Source of the DNA: RGIG5612 sp963599255
GTDB taxonomy: Bacteria > Bacillota > Clostridia > Lachnospirales > Lachnospiraceae
NCBI GenBank assembly: GCA_963599255.1
Contig: CAVBWS010000002.1
Coordinates: forward strand, 37,998-101,997
Length of the DNA stretch: 64,000 nucleotides
Reading direction: 5' to 3'
The notes below the pieces were generated by a model that worked only from the letters and a program-made list of their open reading frames with translations, was not told the DNA's origin and searched no databases. The position numbers and the translations under genes are program-made. Positions 16,929-25,608 of the stretch are shown one piece after another (position 1 is the first letter of the stretch; the number at the start of each line of letters is the position of its first letter).

Positions 16929-17990
16929 TTAATATAATATCTTCCTGTATCCGGGATATTTTGAAAACCACTTCTTCGCACATTCATCATATGAGGCATA
17001 ATCGGGATCCCCTCTATGATCCGTCAGATCATACATTTCCTTCAGGTCCTCACCCAAGGCTCTTGTGAATTTGACGCTGCCTGATATATTCAGATGCTGC
17101 CAGTCTGCACACTGTGTCTGATAGTCTATACCCACAGAATTCTCTGGCAGATTATAATTGATGCCGGTTATGCCATATTTTTCAGCAATTTCAAATGCCG
17201 CACAATAATACAGATGATCATGCTTATAGTCAGCATTAGGATATCCTATCAGCTGAACCGTGATATCATTATCTACGCACAGCTGTAATATCTTCTCAAA
17301 ATATTCTATCTCATGCTCATTTACATAGCTGGCTGTTTTAAAGGAATAATCAATATTCGGCTCATCGTGTGCCGCTGTTTCATCCTTCTCGATATATCCC
17401 TTCCAGCTGCTGCCTCTCTTGCCGTATGACGGCGGGATGTCGAAATCAGACCAGGTCCTGCTCACATAGTTTGTATGGATCTGCGGAAATGCCAGTGCAT
17501 ACCCCAGGAATTCCTCCGGCTCCACACATTCATATATGCACTGCAGTCTGCTGATCGGATTAAGCAGACCAAATGAACACAGTACGGTCCTCGTTCTGTC
17601 CACCTTATCATCAAGGTATGTTATCGCCTTAAGGTCCAGCAACACCACCTTCGGCTTTTGATATTTCAAGGCTTCCTTAAGATAAAAATATGTACTCCAA
17701 TACGGCTGCTCAGCCGTAGCCAGATCATAACATGCGATTCCGTATTCATCCCACAGGATGTTGGTATTAAGATCCGTATATGTAAGGCTGGTTCCGATTG
17801 CCAGCACGTCTATGTTCCCCTCAGGTATACTGTAATAATTATATAAGGCGCATATTCCGTATGGATATTTCGGGGTCAGAACATAGATAACATAGGTAAG
17901 CAGCATCAGCATAACCGCCACAAATGCTATAAGTCTCACCCAGAATAGTTTCTTTCTTCGATTTTCCTTAATCTCTTTTTTATCTTCCAT
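16929..17990 (-). CDS. Membrane-anchored SGNH-hydrolase-like protein (DltD-like role)
   Basis: 353 residues with one N-terminal transmembrane anchor (about 18-40) and an extracytoplasmic SGNH fold. Block I is AIGTSLTYTDLN with the catalytic Ser, and the C-terminal DWQHLNISG carries the Asp/His pair. It is last of four genes with MBOAT, adenylase and carrier protein, which is the gene content of dlt systems. DltD finishes acyl transfer onto the envelope polymer, and the same role is inferred here. Confidence 0.78.
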   Translation of the reverse strand: MEDKKEIKENRRKKLFWVRLIAFVAVMLMLLTYVIYVLTPKYPYGICALYNYYSIPEGNIDVLAIGTSLTYTDLNTNILWDEYGIACYDLATAEQPYWSTYFYLKEALKYQKPKVVLLDLKAITYLDDKVDRTRTVLCSFGLLNPISRLQCIYECVEPEEFLGYALAFPQIHTNYVSRTWSDFDIPPSYGKRGSSWKGYIEKDETAAHDEPNIDYSFKTASYVNEHEIEYFEKILQLCVDNDITVQLIGYPNADYKHDHLYYCAAFEIAEKYGITGINYNLPENSVGIDYQTQCADWQHLNISGSVKFTRALGEDLKEMYDLTDHRGDPDYASYDECAKKWFSKYPGYRKILY

Positions 17991-18133
17991 ATCAGTATTA
18001 TCTATTATGTAAAATTCATTGCAAAAATTTGCTCTCAGCTCTCTCAGGTTGTCTGATCATTTATACATACCCACAGCAGTTCTTTTGATCAAGCGTCCCT
18101 ATTGCACAAGAAGCATTTCTCCCTTTGCGGCTT

Positions 18134-19732
18134 CTAAAAATGTGTATACAGGAAGGCTGACGCATCAAATCCTGTTCCGTAGCAGCCGTAAACCAGCACG
18201 ATCAGTATAAGTACGATAATGATCGGCCATCTGATGAAGAACGGCCCCTTGGCCAGCTTCATATTAAGGTCAGGCTTCTTCTCACAAATGATATCGACCA
18301 CCAGAAGGATAACACACGCCCCTGCTGCTATATACCATTCAAGAGCCGTCATCGCTGAAGTAAACTGAACCGCCGGATTATGGAAGTTCCAGTTCTTAAA
18401 GGAATTGACTAACATCTGCCAGCCCACCGAAGGACCTGAGGTAAATGCAAAATATTGCGGAATAAGTATCAATATCCAGGTCCGGACCATGGTAAATGTC
18501 TTCCAGCCCAGACTCTTTTCATTTACATGAAGTTTCTTCTTCAACTTCTTAAATGCCGGATCCAGCAGCAGCTCGATTCCCATGGTAAGGCCGTAGTAAA
18601 GTCCGAATATAAGAGCGTTGCCATTGGCCGTATGCCATATTCCGATGAGGAAGAATATAATGATTGTGGAAACTGTTGCCGGAAGTGCACGGCCTGCCTT
18701 CTTACCGAAGAGCTTTCGGCCTATCTTGCTCAGCACAAGACCAAATCCGCTGGTTGTGATGGGATAAAACAGATAACTTCTGAACCAGGTGCCCAGTGTT
18801 ATATGCCATCTGCGCCAATATTCAGCCACACTGTGGGAGAAGAACGGCCTTCTGAAATTCTCTGCCATATCTATGCCCATCATCTTAGCCGCACCTCTTA
18901 TGACATCCATGCCGCCGGAGAAGTCAGCATATAATCTGACCGAATAAATAATAACTGCCAGAACAATAAACCAGCCCTTATAGTCAGGATTTATAACATC
19001 TGTAACCAGTGCCAGTCGGTCGGCTATTACCATTTTTTTGAAGAATCCCCACAAGGCCAGTTGTACACCCATGACAAAATTGTCCGGATCGAATCTGTTG
19101 CCGTTAATAAGCTGAGGCATTAACTGCGGATATGTGGATATAGGTCCCTGGGTCATCTGCGGGAAGAAGGATACAAACAGGAGGTACTTAAACGGATTTT
19201 TTTCAGCTGGGTATTTGCCTCTGTAAATATCTACCATATATCCTACGCTCTGGAACGTAAAATACGATAATCCCAGCGGGACTATCAGGCTTAACTGCGG
19301 AATTGAAGTGATCCACGCCCGCAGACAGTCATAATATTTCGTAAATGCCATTGCCGCAAAGGGCAGGATAATAGAGACTGCCAGTACGATTTTCCTGAGC
19401 TTTTTGGTATTGCGGCTGGAGGAAAACCAACCCTTGTCAGGAAGGCGGGAAATATAATGACCGTCCCCATTTTCATTAGCAGCCTCCCTTAAGGCTTCCT
19501 CTATTCTGGAGATTTCCTTTTCCTTACCGATCAGCCGTTCCTGCAGAATTGACGACAGGAAGGTAACGCCCGCCACAAGCACCAGCCATACGCAGCCCTG
19601 CCAACCGGACAATGCATAGAAAACACAGCTGGCTGCAAGTAAGACCAGCCACCTGTGTTTCAGAGGTATGATGTAATAAAGAATAACTGTAGCTAAAACA
19701 AATGCTACGAATTCAATTGAGAGTATGCTCAT
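18134..19732 (-). CDS. MBOAT-family membrane O-acyltransferase (DltB-like), with FxYxxF C-terminus
   Basis: 532 residues, about 11-13 membrane segments. MBOAT hallmarks are AEYWRRWHITLGTWFRSY and the catalytic histidine in GIWHTANGNALIFG. It is longer than typical DltB (about 400), with a cytoplasmic insert near residues 70-115 and an added C-terminal portion. The last six residues are FLYTHF, matching the FxYxxF pattern that I recall from the acyl-relay C-terminus of DltX; no dltX gene is present. It overlaps the adenylase gene by 20 bp. Confidence 0.85.
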   Translation of the reverse strand: MSILSIEFVAFVLATVILYYIIPLKHRWLVLLAASCVFYALSGWQGCVWLVLVAGVTFLSSILQERLIGKEKEISRIEEALREAANENGDGHYISRLPDKGWFSSSRNTKKLRKIVLAVSIILPFAAMAFTKYYDCLRAWITSIPQLSLIVPLGLSYFTFQSVGYMVDIYRGKYPAEKNPFKYLLFVSFFPQMTQGPISTYPQLMPQLINGNRFDPDNFVMGVQLALWGFFKKMVIADRLALVTDVINPDYKGWFIVLAVIIYSVRLYADFSGGMDVIRGAAKMMGIDMAENFRRPFFSHSVAEYWRRWHITLGTWFRSYLFYPITTSGFGLVLSKIGRKLFGKKAGRALPATVSTIIIFFLIGIWHTANGNALIFGLYYGLTMGIELLLDPAFKKLKKKLHVNEKSLGWKTFTMVRTWILILIPQYFAFTSGPSVGWQMLVNSFKNWNFHNPAVQFTSAMTALEWYIAAGACVILLVVDIICEKKPDLNMKLAKGPFFIRWPIIIVLILIVLVYGCYGTGFDASAFLYTHF

Positions 19733-21194
19733 TTTCCCACTCCTGTCTTATTCGGACACGGTCCATTTTACCGTTGCCGGTTTCGGGGAGAGAATCTTTA
19801 TGAACATATATATCGGGTAACATATATTTAGGAAGCTTTTTCTTGAGGGCTCTTGTGATTTCCTTCTCATCAGGCTCCCCCGTATAAAAGCTTATGATGT
19901 CTTCTGTCTTACTGTCGAACAGACAGCATCCCTTCTTAATGCCCGGAATGCTGCTCAATGCCGTCTCTATCTCGCCGAGTTCAATCCTGTATCCGTGGCG
20001 TTTGATCTGAGAATCCTTGCGTCCTAAGAACATCAATTCACCACGATCATTATACTCGCCCAGGTCTCCTGTTTTGTAGATGATCTCTCTTATCTGAGGC
20101 CTTAACGGATTCTGGACAAATACTTCTGATGTCTTCTGCGGAGCATTATAATATCCCGGTGACAGACACGTTCCGCCTACGCAGATCTCACCGTCTATCA
20201 GTCCCACCCAAGTGTTCGCACAGGCCTTGCCTATAGGAAGCGAATCCGTATCAGCAAATTCTCGATCGATTATATAATACGCACACACATCTGTTATTTC
20301 CGTAGGACCGTACATATTAACATATGATGCCTTCGGAAGATATTTTTTCCAGATATTCAGCGTACTGCAATGCATAACTTCACCGCAGAAGAATATATTT
20401 TTGATCGCCGGTACGGTCTGCTCCAGTGCTCCGCTTGATGCAACATTTGCCAGTGCGGACGGAACCCAGAACAGCGTATTGATGCCCCGTTCTTCTATAT
20501 ATTTTAATAATTTGCCCGGAAATGAAAACAGTGATGCCGGAATGAAATCCACGCATGCACCAACTCTGATGGACGTGTATATATCAAGCACGGAATTGTC
20601 GAAATAAAGCGGCGCCTGATTGCCGAAAATGCAGCTCTCGTCCACCGGAAGTGTTGATGATGTCCAGTCTATAAAATCAACAACGCTTCTGTGTGTGATC
20701 GCTACGCCCTTAGGAAGTCCTGTTGAGCCGCTGGTAAAGAGTACATACAGAAGGTCGTTGTCCAGATGCTGTTCCCTGACTTCTGCCAATGCATCCTCAT
20801 CGATTTCAGCCGGAATGTCTTCCTCTGCAAATACTTCCACATCAGCCAGTTCTCTGGCCGTGTCTGTATGCTTGCTGCTGCAGACAATGCAGGAAGGCTG
20901 AAGCACTGAAACTATGAGCTTCATTCTCTCCTTCGGCATAGCCGGATCTATTGGTGTGTAAAAGCATCCCGCCCTTACTATTCCCTGCATGGCGCACAAA
21001 CACAAAGGTCCCTTATCCATAAATAAAAGAACCCCTGTCTGCCTGTCAACCTTATGTGCCAGGAAACTTCCGATCTGCTTAGATCTTAAATTCAGCTGTG
21101 AATATGTGACTTCGGTGTCTTTGCCTTTAAATGCCGGAGCATTCGGCCTGCGCTGTGCAGATGCTTCCAGCCAGTCTAAAACATTGCGTGTCAT
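19713..21194 (-). CDS. Amino-acid adenylation enzyme, DltA-like
   Basis: 493-residue adenylate-forming enzyme. Motifs in order: LFTSGSTGLPKGVAITH (A3), YFDNSVLDIY, FFCGEVM, NMYGPTEITD (A5), YKTGDLG (A7), IKRHGYRIELGEIE (A8) and GNGKMDR (A10 lysine). FCGE and the FDxSVxDIY block are also present in D-alanine:carrier ligase DltA, so D-alanine or another small amino acid is the likely substrate. It overlaps the carrier gene by 4 bp and loads that carrier. Substrate not proven. Confidence 0.82.
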   Translation of the reverse strand: MTRNVLDWLEASAQRRPNAPAFKGKDTEVTYSQLNLRSKQIGSFLAHKVDRQTGVLLFMDKGPLCLCAMQGIVRAGCFYTPIDPAMPKERMKLIVSVLQPSCIVCSSKHTDTARELADVEVFAEEDIPAEIDEDALAEVREQHLDNDLLYVLFTSGSTGLPKGVAITHRSVVDFIDWTSSTLPVDESCIFGNQAPLYFDNSVLDIYTSIRVGACVDFIPASLFSFPGKLLKYIEERGINTLFWVPSALANVASSGALEQTVPAIKNIFFCGEVMHCSTLNIWKKYLPKASYVNMYGPTEITDVCAYYIIDREFADTDSLPIGKACANTWVGLIDGEICVGGTCLSPGYYNAPQKTSEVFVQNPLRPQIREIIYKTGDLGEYNDRGELMFLGRKDSQIKRHGYRIELGEIETALSSIPGIKKGCCLFDSKTEDIISFYTGEPDEKEITRALKKKLPKYMLPDIYVHKDSLPETGNGKMDRVRIRQEWENEHTLN

Positions 21195-21433
21195 CTCTTA
21201 GCCTGATAGCGCTTAACAGTCTCAAGTATTGACTCAACACTGTTGAAGTTCTCCGGTTCGATCTCAGATGCTTCTATACGAATGTTAAATTCTTCATCCA
21301 GCGCAGTGATGATAGATGTAATATCGAAAGAATCTATTAGACCATCGTCTACTAATGCTTTCTCGTGTTCGAAATCCACGTCTTCATTAATGTCGACTAA
21401 AATTTCAATCAGTTTTTTAATTTCTTCGTTCAT
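21191..21433 (-). CDS. Acyl-carrier protein (DltC-like)
   Basis: 80 residues, acidic, with the phosphopantetheine serine in GLIDSFDIT. First gene of the carrier-adenylase-MBOAT-SGNH operon. Canonical dlt operons put the carrier third, so the order here is different. A GCAGGC/GCCTGC inverted repeat lies about 20 bp upstream. Confidence 0.88.
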   Translation of the reverse strand: MNEEIKKLIEILVDINEDVDFEHEKALVDDGLIDSFDITSIITALDEEFNIRIEASEIEPENFNSVESILETVKRYQAKR

Positions 21434-21562
21434 ATTTTCCTCTCTCTTAAGCGCAGGCCGCTATATTATTGCATAACCAATGCCGCCTGCCCGTGGGATA
21501 GTATATCCATTCTCACCAAAAATTACAACATTTACTAATTTTAAAATTTATCAAAAATATAG

Positions 21563-21597
21563 TTGACATATTGTAACATTGAATGTACAATACATTC
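21563..21597 (+). promoter_or_regulatory. Strong promoter with palindrome over the -10
   Basis: TTGACA (21563-21568), 17-bp spacer, TACAAT (21586-21591). The -10 box lies inside a perfect inverted repeat, GAATGTA-CAA-TACATTC (21581-21597), which would suit a repressor. No coding sequence follows; the product is the RNA at 21598. Confidence 0.75.
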
Positions 21598-21824
21598 GAA
21601 GTTAGCCAATGCTAACCGCGCAGAGACGATTTAATGACATAGGGACTTGTCTCAAGAAGTCTCAGCCGATATGATTTTAGTTGCTATCAGCTAACTGATG
21701 TCGGTCAATTTGTTAAAAGCATTCCGGTTTTTTCCTTGCTCCGGAACCTCACAAATTGCAATCTGCACTTTTTCCTTTATTATTGTTGTAACGATAAAAC
21801 CCGCACATAGGTGCGGGTTTTACG
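21598..21824 (+). ncRNA. Probable structured small RNA, about 227 nt
   Basis: Between a good promoter and a perfect terminator there is no start codon with a ribosome site, but several helices are readable. They are GTTAGC/GCTAAC (21601-21616), GAGAC/GTCTC (21623-21653), CCGATA/TGTCGG (21666-21704) enclosing TTAGTTG/CAGCTAA (21677-21694), and CAATTTGT/ACAAATTG (21706-21758) enclosing TTCCGG/CCGGAA (21722-21746). I cannot assign an Rfam family; it lacks the SRP, T-box or 6S features I would recognise. Size is compatible with the raiA RNA found in Bacillota, untested. Confidence 0.6.
21796..21822 (+). terminator. Terminator of the small RNA (bidirectional)
   Basis: Perfect 11-bp stem with AAAA/TTTT base (21796-21806 and 21811-21821) and a four-base loop ATAG. 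It could also end transcription of the YbaK gene on the minus strand. Confidence 0.88.
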
Positions 21825-22003
21825 TTATGCAGCCAATATTCTTTTTCAATACAGCCGATTAAATAAATTTCAATTTCCCGGTTAAATGAGTCGCGCCTTC
21901 ATCGGCATCAACTTGTTGTACCATTCCAACGCCATACCTTTATCAGTTTTTAGTGCTGTTTATAAAGCTCATGTGATCTGCAGCATTGCAGCTTCTGGAT
22001 TTT

Positions 22004-22486
22004 TTATCCCACGGTGACATCAGCGTATTGAAATCTTATCACCTTGCTTATGTCCGCAGGATTAACCTCAACCTGATATCCCACCTTACCCGCGCTGAAT
22101 ATGATCGTGTCAAATCCCTCGGCACTCTTATCTATGGTGGTCGTAAAAAACTTCTTCATACCTATAGGCGAGCATCCGCCATGTACATATCCCGTTAACG
22201 GCAGAAGTTCCTTCTGAGGGATCATCTCTATGTTCTTCTCTCCTACTGCTGCCGCAGCCTTCTTAAGATCCAGCTCACAGCCTACCGGAATCACAAAAAC
22301 ATAGTGATTCTTGGTTTTGCCCACCGTCACAAGTGTTTTAAATACCTGGTCAGGATTCTGCCCATTCATTTGTGCGACCTGCACTCCGGTAAGGGCAGCA
22401 TCCAGCTCCTTATGAAAGGATTTATACTCCACCTTTTTCTGATCCAATACTCTCATTACATTTGTTTTATCGTCATTCTTAGCCAT
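22004..22486 (-). CDS. ybaK: YbaK/EbsC-family aminoacyl-tRNA deacylase
   Basis: 160 residues of the YbaK/ProX-like editing family, which hydrolyses Cys-tRNA(Pro) or similar mischarged tRNAs. Typical segments: KTLVTVGKTKNHYVFVIP, the invariant lysine region LDLKKAAAAVGEKN and GYVHGGCSPIGMKK, with the conserved Gly-rich/Pro loop. Full length for the family. Single-gene unit on the minus strand. Confidence 0.9.
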   Translation of the reverse strand: MAKNDDKTNVMRVLDQKKVEYKSFHKELDAALTGVQVAQMNGQNPDQVFKTLVTVGKTKNHYVFVIPVGCELDLKKAAAAVGEKNIEMIPQKELLPLTGYVHGGCSPIGMKKFFTTTIDKSAEGFDTIIFSAGKVGYQVEVNPADISKVIRFQYADVTVG

Positions 22487-22680
22487 TTAAATTTCCTCTG
22501 ATATATTTTTATAGTACCTGTACGATGCGTAACTGTATAATGTGTGAATCATACAATGCACGTAAAATTTCCGTTTACAAGTTCTGCAAATGCGGCTGCT
22601 GATATAATGCAGCCCGCCGCCGAACAAAAAGTCCGTGCAATCATCTGACAGGTTTCAGAGACATTTTACTACATTAATTT

Positions 22681-22746
22681 TTTCATTACATTAAAAACAT
22701 GTTTCATTACATCATTCAACATTTCAACTCAATTATGTGCTATATT
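22681..22746 (+). promoter_or_regulatory. Direct repeats and possible promoter before orphan RHH gene
   Basis: The 11-mer TTTCATTACAT occurs at 22681-22691 and again at 22702-22712, 21 bp (two helical turns) apart. A TATATT at 22741 may be the -10. Antitoxins of this class bind their own promoter, so these may be operator repeats. Confidence 0.4.
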
Positions 22747-22783
22747 GTCATCGTCGGATCATCGACAGAGAGGTGGTGATAGA

Positions 22784-22945
22784 TTGATCATTACAATTAG
22801 AGTATCTGATCTGGATGGTGCTCTAATCAAGCGTTATGCAGCTTTCAATAAGGAAACCGTAAGTTCTATCCTTAAACGTCTCATAATGGAGCAGATTGAA
22901 AGTGACTATATTAAGCTGCTAGGTGATCGAAAGCCCGCTGATTAA
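22784..22945 (+). CDS. Small ribbon-helix-helix antitoxin-like protein (orphan)
   Basis: 53 residues from a TTG start (22784) with AGAGGTGG about 6-10 nt upstream. MIITIRVSDLDGALIKRYA followed by a helical segment is the beta-helix-helix layout of RelB/CopG/DUF6290-type antitoxins. No toxin gene is adjacent on the same strand. Could be a stand-alone regulator or a TA remnant. Confidence 0.55.
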   Translation: MIITIRVSDLDGALIKRYAAFNKETVSSILKRLIMEQIESDYIKLLGDRKPAD

Positions 22946-23076
22946 CACTTGATCAGAAAAGCCACGCCTCGATCATGTCATTGATGTGATAAAAAAGTCC
23001 CGGACAGCGGCTGCGCGGATGGGCAAGCTTGCTTGCACAGCCGTGCAGACATTGGACGGGCTAGACGACATTCCTC

Positions 23077-23307
23077 TCAATCTTTCCTATCCTTGTTCCT
23101 CTGATCACAATAAGCGTAGTACGCACAAATCCCTATCCCCACCAGGACCCATATTATTGCACCTTCGCAGAAGTCGTGAAAGCCCCCGCCAACAATAATG
23201 CTTATCCCATAGACAACGAGAACCATCGCGACTATTATTGCAAATAATATTATCAGGTATTTATTTGCCTTCGCGTCCTTCAGATCATTTTTAGACTTTT
23301 CTTTCAT
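23077..23307 (-). CDS. Small two-span membrane protein, unknown
   Basis: 76 residues from ATG 23307 (AAGGG about 8 nt upstream; a start at 23325 would lie before that site). Charged N-terminus, hydrophobic segments about 18-40 and 48-66, and a basic C-terminal tail. No family recognised. Monocistronic. Confidence 0.6.
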   Translation of the reverse strand: MKEKSKNDLKDAKANKYLIILFAIIVAMVLVVYGISIIVGGGFHDFCEGAIIWVLVGIGICAYYAYCDQRNKDRKD

Positions 23308-23624
23308 TTCAAAATCCCTTCTCACTGCTCATTATTCGGCTTACCAGATACTATGTTATATACGTAACAAAAGTAAAAAGCACTAGCTGCCCATTGTAAA
23401 ATCGAAGGCAAATGCCTTGACTTATAACTTGATGTTGATAATATAGCTTTGAAATTTAATTTTATTCATTTTATAAATTAGATTTACTCATTTTATTTAT
23501 GGAATGAAGACATATTAGATCTGCATGAACGCCATGCCAGCGTACCCGGCGCAGGCATATTAAAGTTAATGTCTGCCAAAGCGCCAAAACTCAGTTGCCA
23601 AACATAAAGAGACGAGGAAATATT
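23308..23624. other. AT-rich intergenic region upstream of NAD(P)HX dehydratase gene
   Basis: Divergent spacer between the small membrane protein and 23625. A plausible plus-strand promoter, TTGACT (23417-23422), 16 bp, TAATAT (23439-23444), would give a leader of about 175 nt. I see no strong hairpin or open frame with a ribosome site in the rest. Confidence 0.5.
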
Positions 23625-24515
23625 ATGATCTACACAGACGATAAATATGTATCCGAAACAATTTTCAAGAGACTACCCGATGCCCATAAGGGAGATTTCG
23701 GTAAATTATTAATATTTGCAGGCTCCGAAGGCATGGCCGGCGCAGCCACCTTAGCAGGACGTTCTGCTCTTAAGAGCGGTGTGGGTCTCGTAAGATTTCT
23801 GCTGCCTGACTTCACCTCAAGTCTTCTTCCCATCTTACAGATAAATGTTCCCGAAGCAACATGTATATGCTGGCATGAGCATCTGGATTTATCCGAATAT
23901 TCTGCAATCGCTGCCGGAAGCGGGCTGGGTAAAAGTCATAAAGTTCTGAAAATACTTACATATATAATTGACAATTACACGGGCATCCTGGTACTTGACG
24001 CCGATGCCCTTAATCTGATATCGGAAAATACTGTTCTCGCAGATAAAGTCCGCGGATCCGGGGCCACTATTATCATCACCCCTCATGTGGGCGAAGCCAA
24101 AAGGCTGCTTCATACCTGCGAGGGGATCGCAGGCATAGGCTCAAGGAAGAACGCGGTCTGTGCCTTATCAGAGCAGTATAACTGCATCGCCGTATTAAAG
24201 GGCTCCGGCACCCTGGTAGCTCAGCAAAATCATAATTCCGTCAGCAATATATCCCACGCTCCCGCATTTGACATTTATCAAAATACTACAGGCAATCCGG
24301 GCATGGCAACGGGAGGCTCCGGCGACTGTCTCACCGGTATAATATCCTCTCTTGCAGCGCAAAGGTATACCCCCATCGATGCTGCCCGGATCGGCGTTTT
24401 TATTCACGGCAAGGCGGGCGACCTGGCCAGCGACCAGCTAGGTGAGATGGGCATAACGGCGGGTGATATTGTTGCATATACACCATATGCCTTGAAACTT
24501 TCATCAGATAAATGA
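23625..24515 (+). CDS. nnrD: ADP/ATP-dependent NAD(P)H-hydrate dehydratase
   Basis: 296 residues of the YjeF C-terminal (carbohydrate-kinase-like) domain, which repairs hydrated NAD(P)H. Signatures: FGKLLIFAGSEGMAGAA near the N-terminus, LDADALNLI, and TTGNPGMATGGSGDCLTG, the nucleotide-site motif. The epimerase (NnrE) domain found fused in many bacteria is absent. The ATG at 23625 follows GAGGAAATATT; the 10 codons before it have no ribosome site. Confidence 0.92.
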   Translation: MIYTDDKYVSETIFKRLPDAHKGDFGKLLIFAGSEGMAGAATLAGRSALKSGVGLVRFLLPDFTSSLLPILQINVPEATCICWHEHLDLSEYSAIAAGSGLGKSHKVLKILTYIIDNYTGILVLDADALNLISENTVLADKVRGSGATIIITPHVGEAKRLLHTCEGIAGIGSRKNAVCALSEQYNCIAVLKGSGTLVAQQNHNSVSNISHAPAFDIYQNTTGNPGMATGGSGDCLTGIISSLAAQRYTPIDAARIGVFIHGKAGDLASDQLGEMGITAGDIVAYTPYALKLSSDK

Positions 24516-24592
24516 ACAAATGGCAGCTGACATTCTGCTGCTAAGCGTTACTATATGGCGCACACCTAGACAAATCAAAGAGAGGTTTCATC

Positions 24593-25471
24593 ATGACAAT
24601 ATTATCATATCAGGTTTTTAAGGCTGTCGTAGAGCAAGGCAGTTTCATCAAGGCAGCAAATGTCCTGGACATTACGCCTTCTGCCGTAAGCCACGCCATC
24701 GCCTCCATGGAGGATGAGCTGGGAACATCACTTTTTATCCGCAGCAGATCCGGCAACAGCCTCACTAATTTCGGCAAGGAACTGCTTCCTTATGTAAACG
24801 CGGTATTAAACAGTGAATCCGCCCTGCGCCAGGCGGTATCTCAATTGGGAGGTCTCAAGCACGGCCATGTTAAACTGGGAACCTTTTCTTCCGTCTGCAC
24901 CAACTGGATTCCCGATATCCTGCACTCATTTTCAAGAGAAAATCCCAATGTGATCATCGATGTCTACCAGGGTTCCTATGGCGATATCCGCAGCTGGCTG
25001 CGTTCCGGCATTATCGATTTCAGTTTTATCTCTCAGAGCTCAGCGGAGGATCTTACATTTGAGCCGCTGTATAATGATCCCCTTGTGTGTGTCACCCCCA
25101 GGTCTTTCACGAAACGCGACTCCTCCAAATATATAGACATCGATGAGATCCGCGATATGCCATTTATCATGCTGCAGGAATCCGTAGATACCGACATTAA
25201 AAATTTTCTGAAGGATCACAATATCGTATATCGGTCAAATGGCCATATCGAAGACGACCTGTCCGCCCTTGTTATGGTGGAAAACGGATTCGGATTTGCC
25301 ATTATGCCGGAGATGGTGCTTAAAGGCATCACCTGCAATGTAAATATTTATCCATTTGAGCATCCGGGATACCGCGTCGTGGGGCTTGCCACCATAGAAC
25401 GCTCAGTTATGTCTCCGGCTGCACAAGTTTTGTACAATCATATCGTAAAAACATATAAAACAATGCCGTAA
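24593..25471 (+). CDS. LysR-family transcriptional regulator
   Basis: 292-residue LTTR with N-terminal HTH (SFIKAANVLDITPSAVSHAI) and the effector domain LKHGHVKLGTFSSV onward. AGAGAGG precedes the ATG. It lies 77 bp after nnrD and 138 bp before glgP on the same strand, so regulation of either neighbour is possible but not shown. Confidence 0.92.
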   Translation: MTILSYQVFKAVVEQGSFIKAANVLDITPSAVSHAIASMEDELGTSLFIRSRSGNSLTNFGKELLPYVNAVLNSESALRQAVSQLGGLKHGHVKLGTFSSVCTNWIPDILHSFSRENPNVIIDVYQGSYGDIRSWLRSGIIDFSFISQSSAEDLTFEPLYNDPLVCVTPRSFTKRDSSKYIDIDEIRDMPFIMLQESVDTDIKNFLKDHNIVYRSNGHIEDDLSALVMVENGFGFAIMPEMVLKGITCNVNIYPFEHPGYRVVGLATIERSVMSPAAQVLYNHIVKTYKTMP

Positions 25472-25608
25472 TTTTGCGCAAATATGCAGAGTTAACTTCC
25501 GTTGTAATTTTATACAAATATGATAGAATGGACTTAAGTTTATACTATTTGCTAAAATAAGCAGGGCATTTTAATGTCAAATTGCACAAAAAACAGAGGA
25601 CTTTATTG

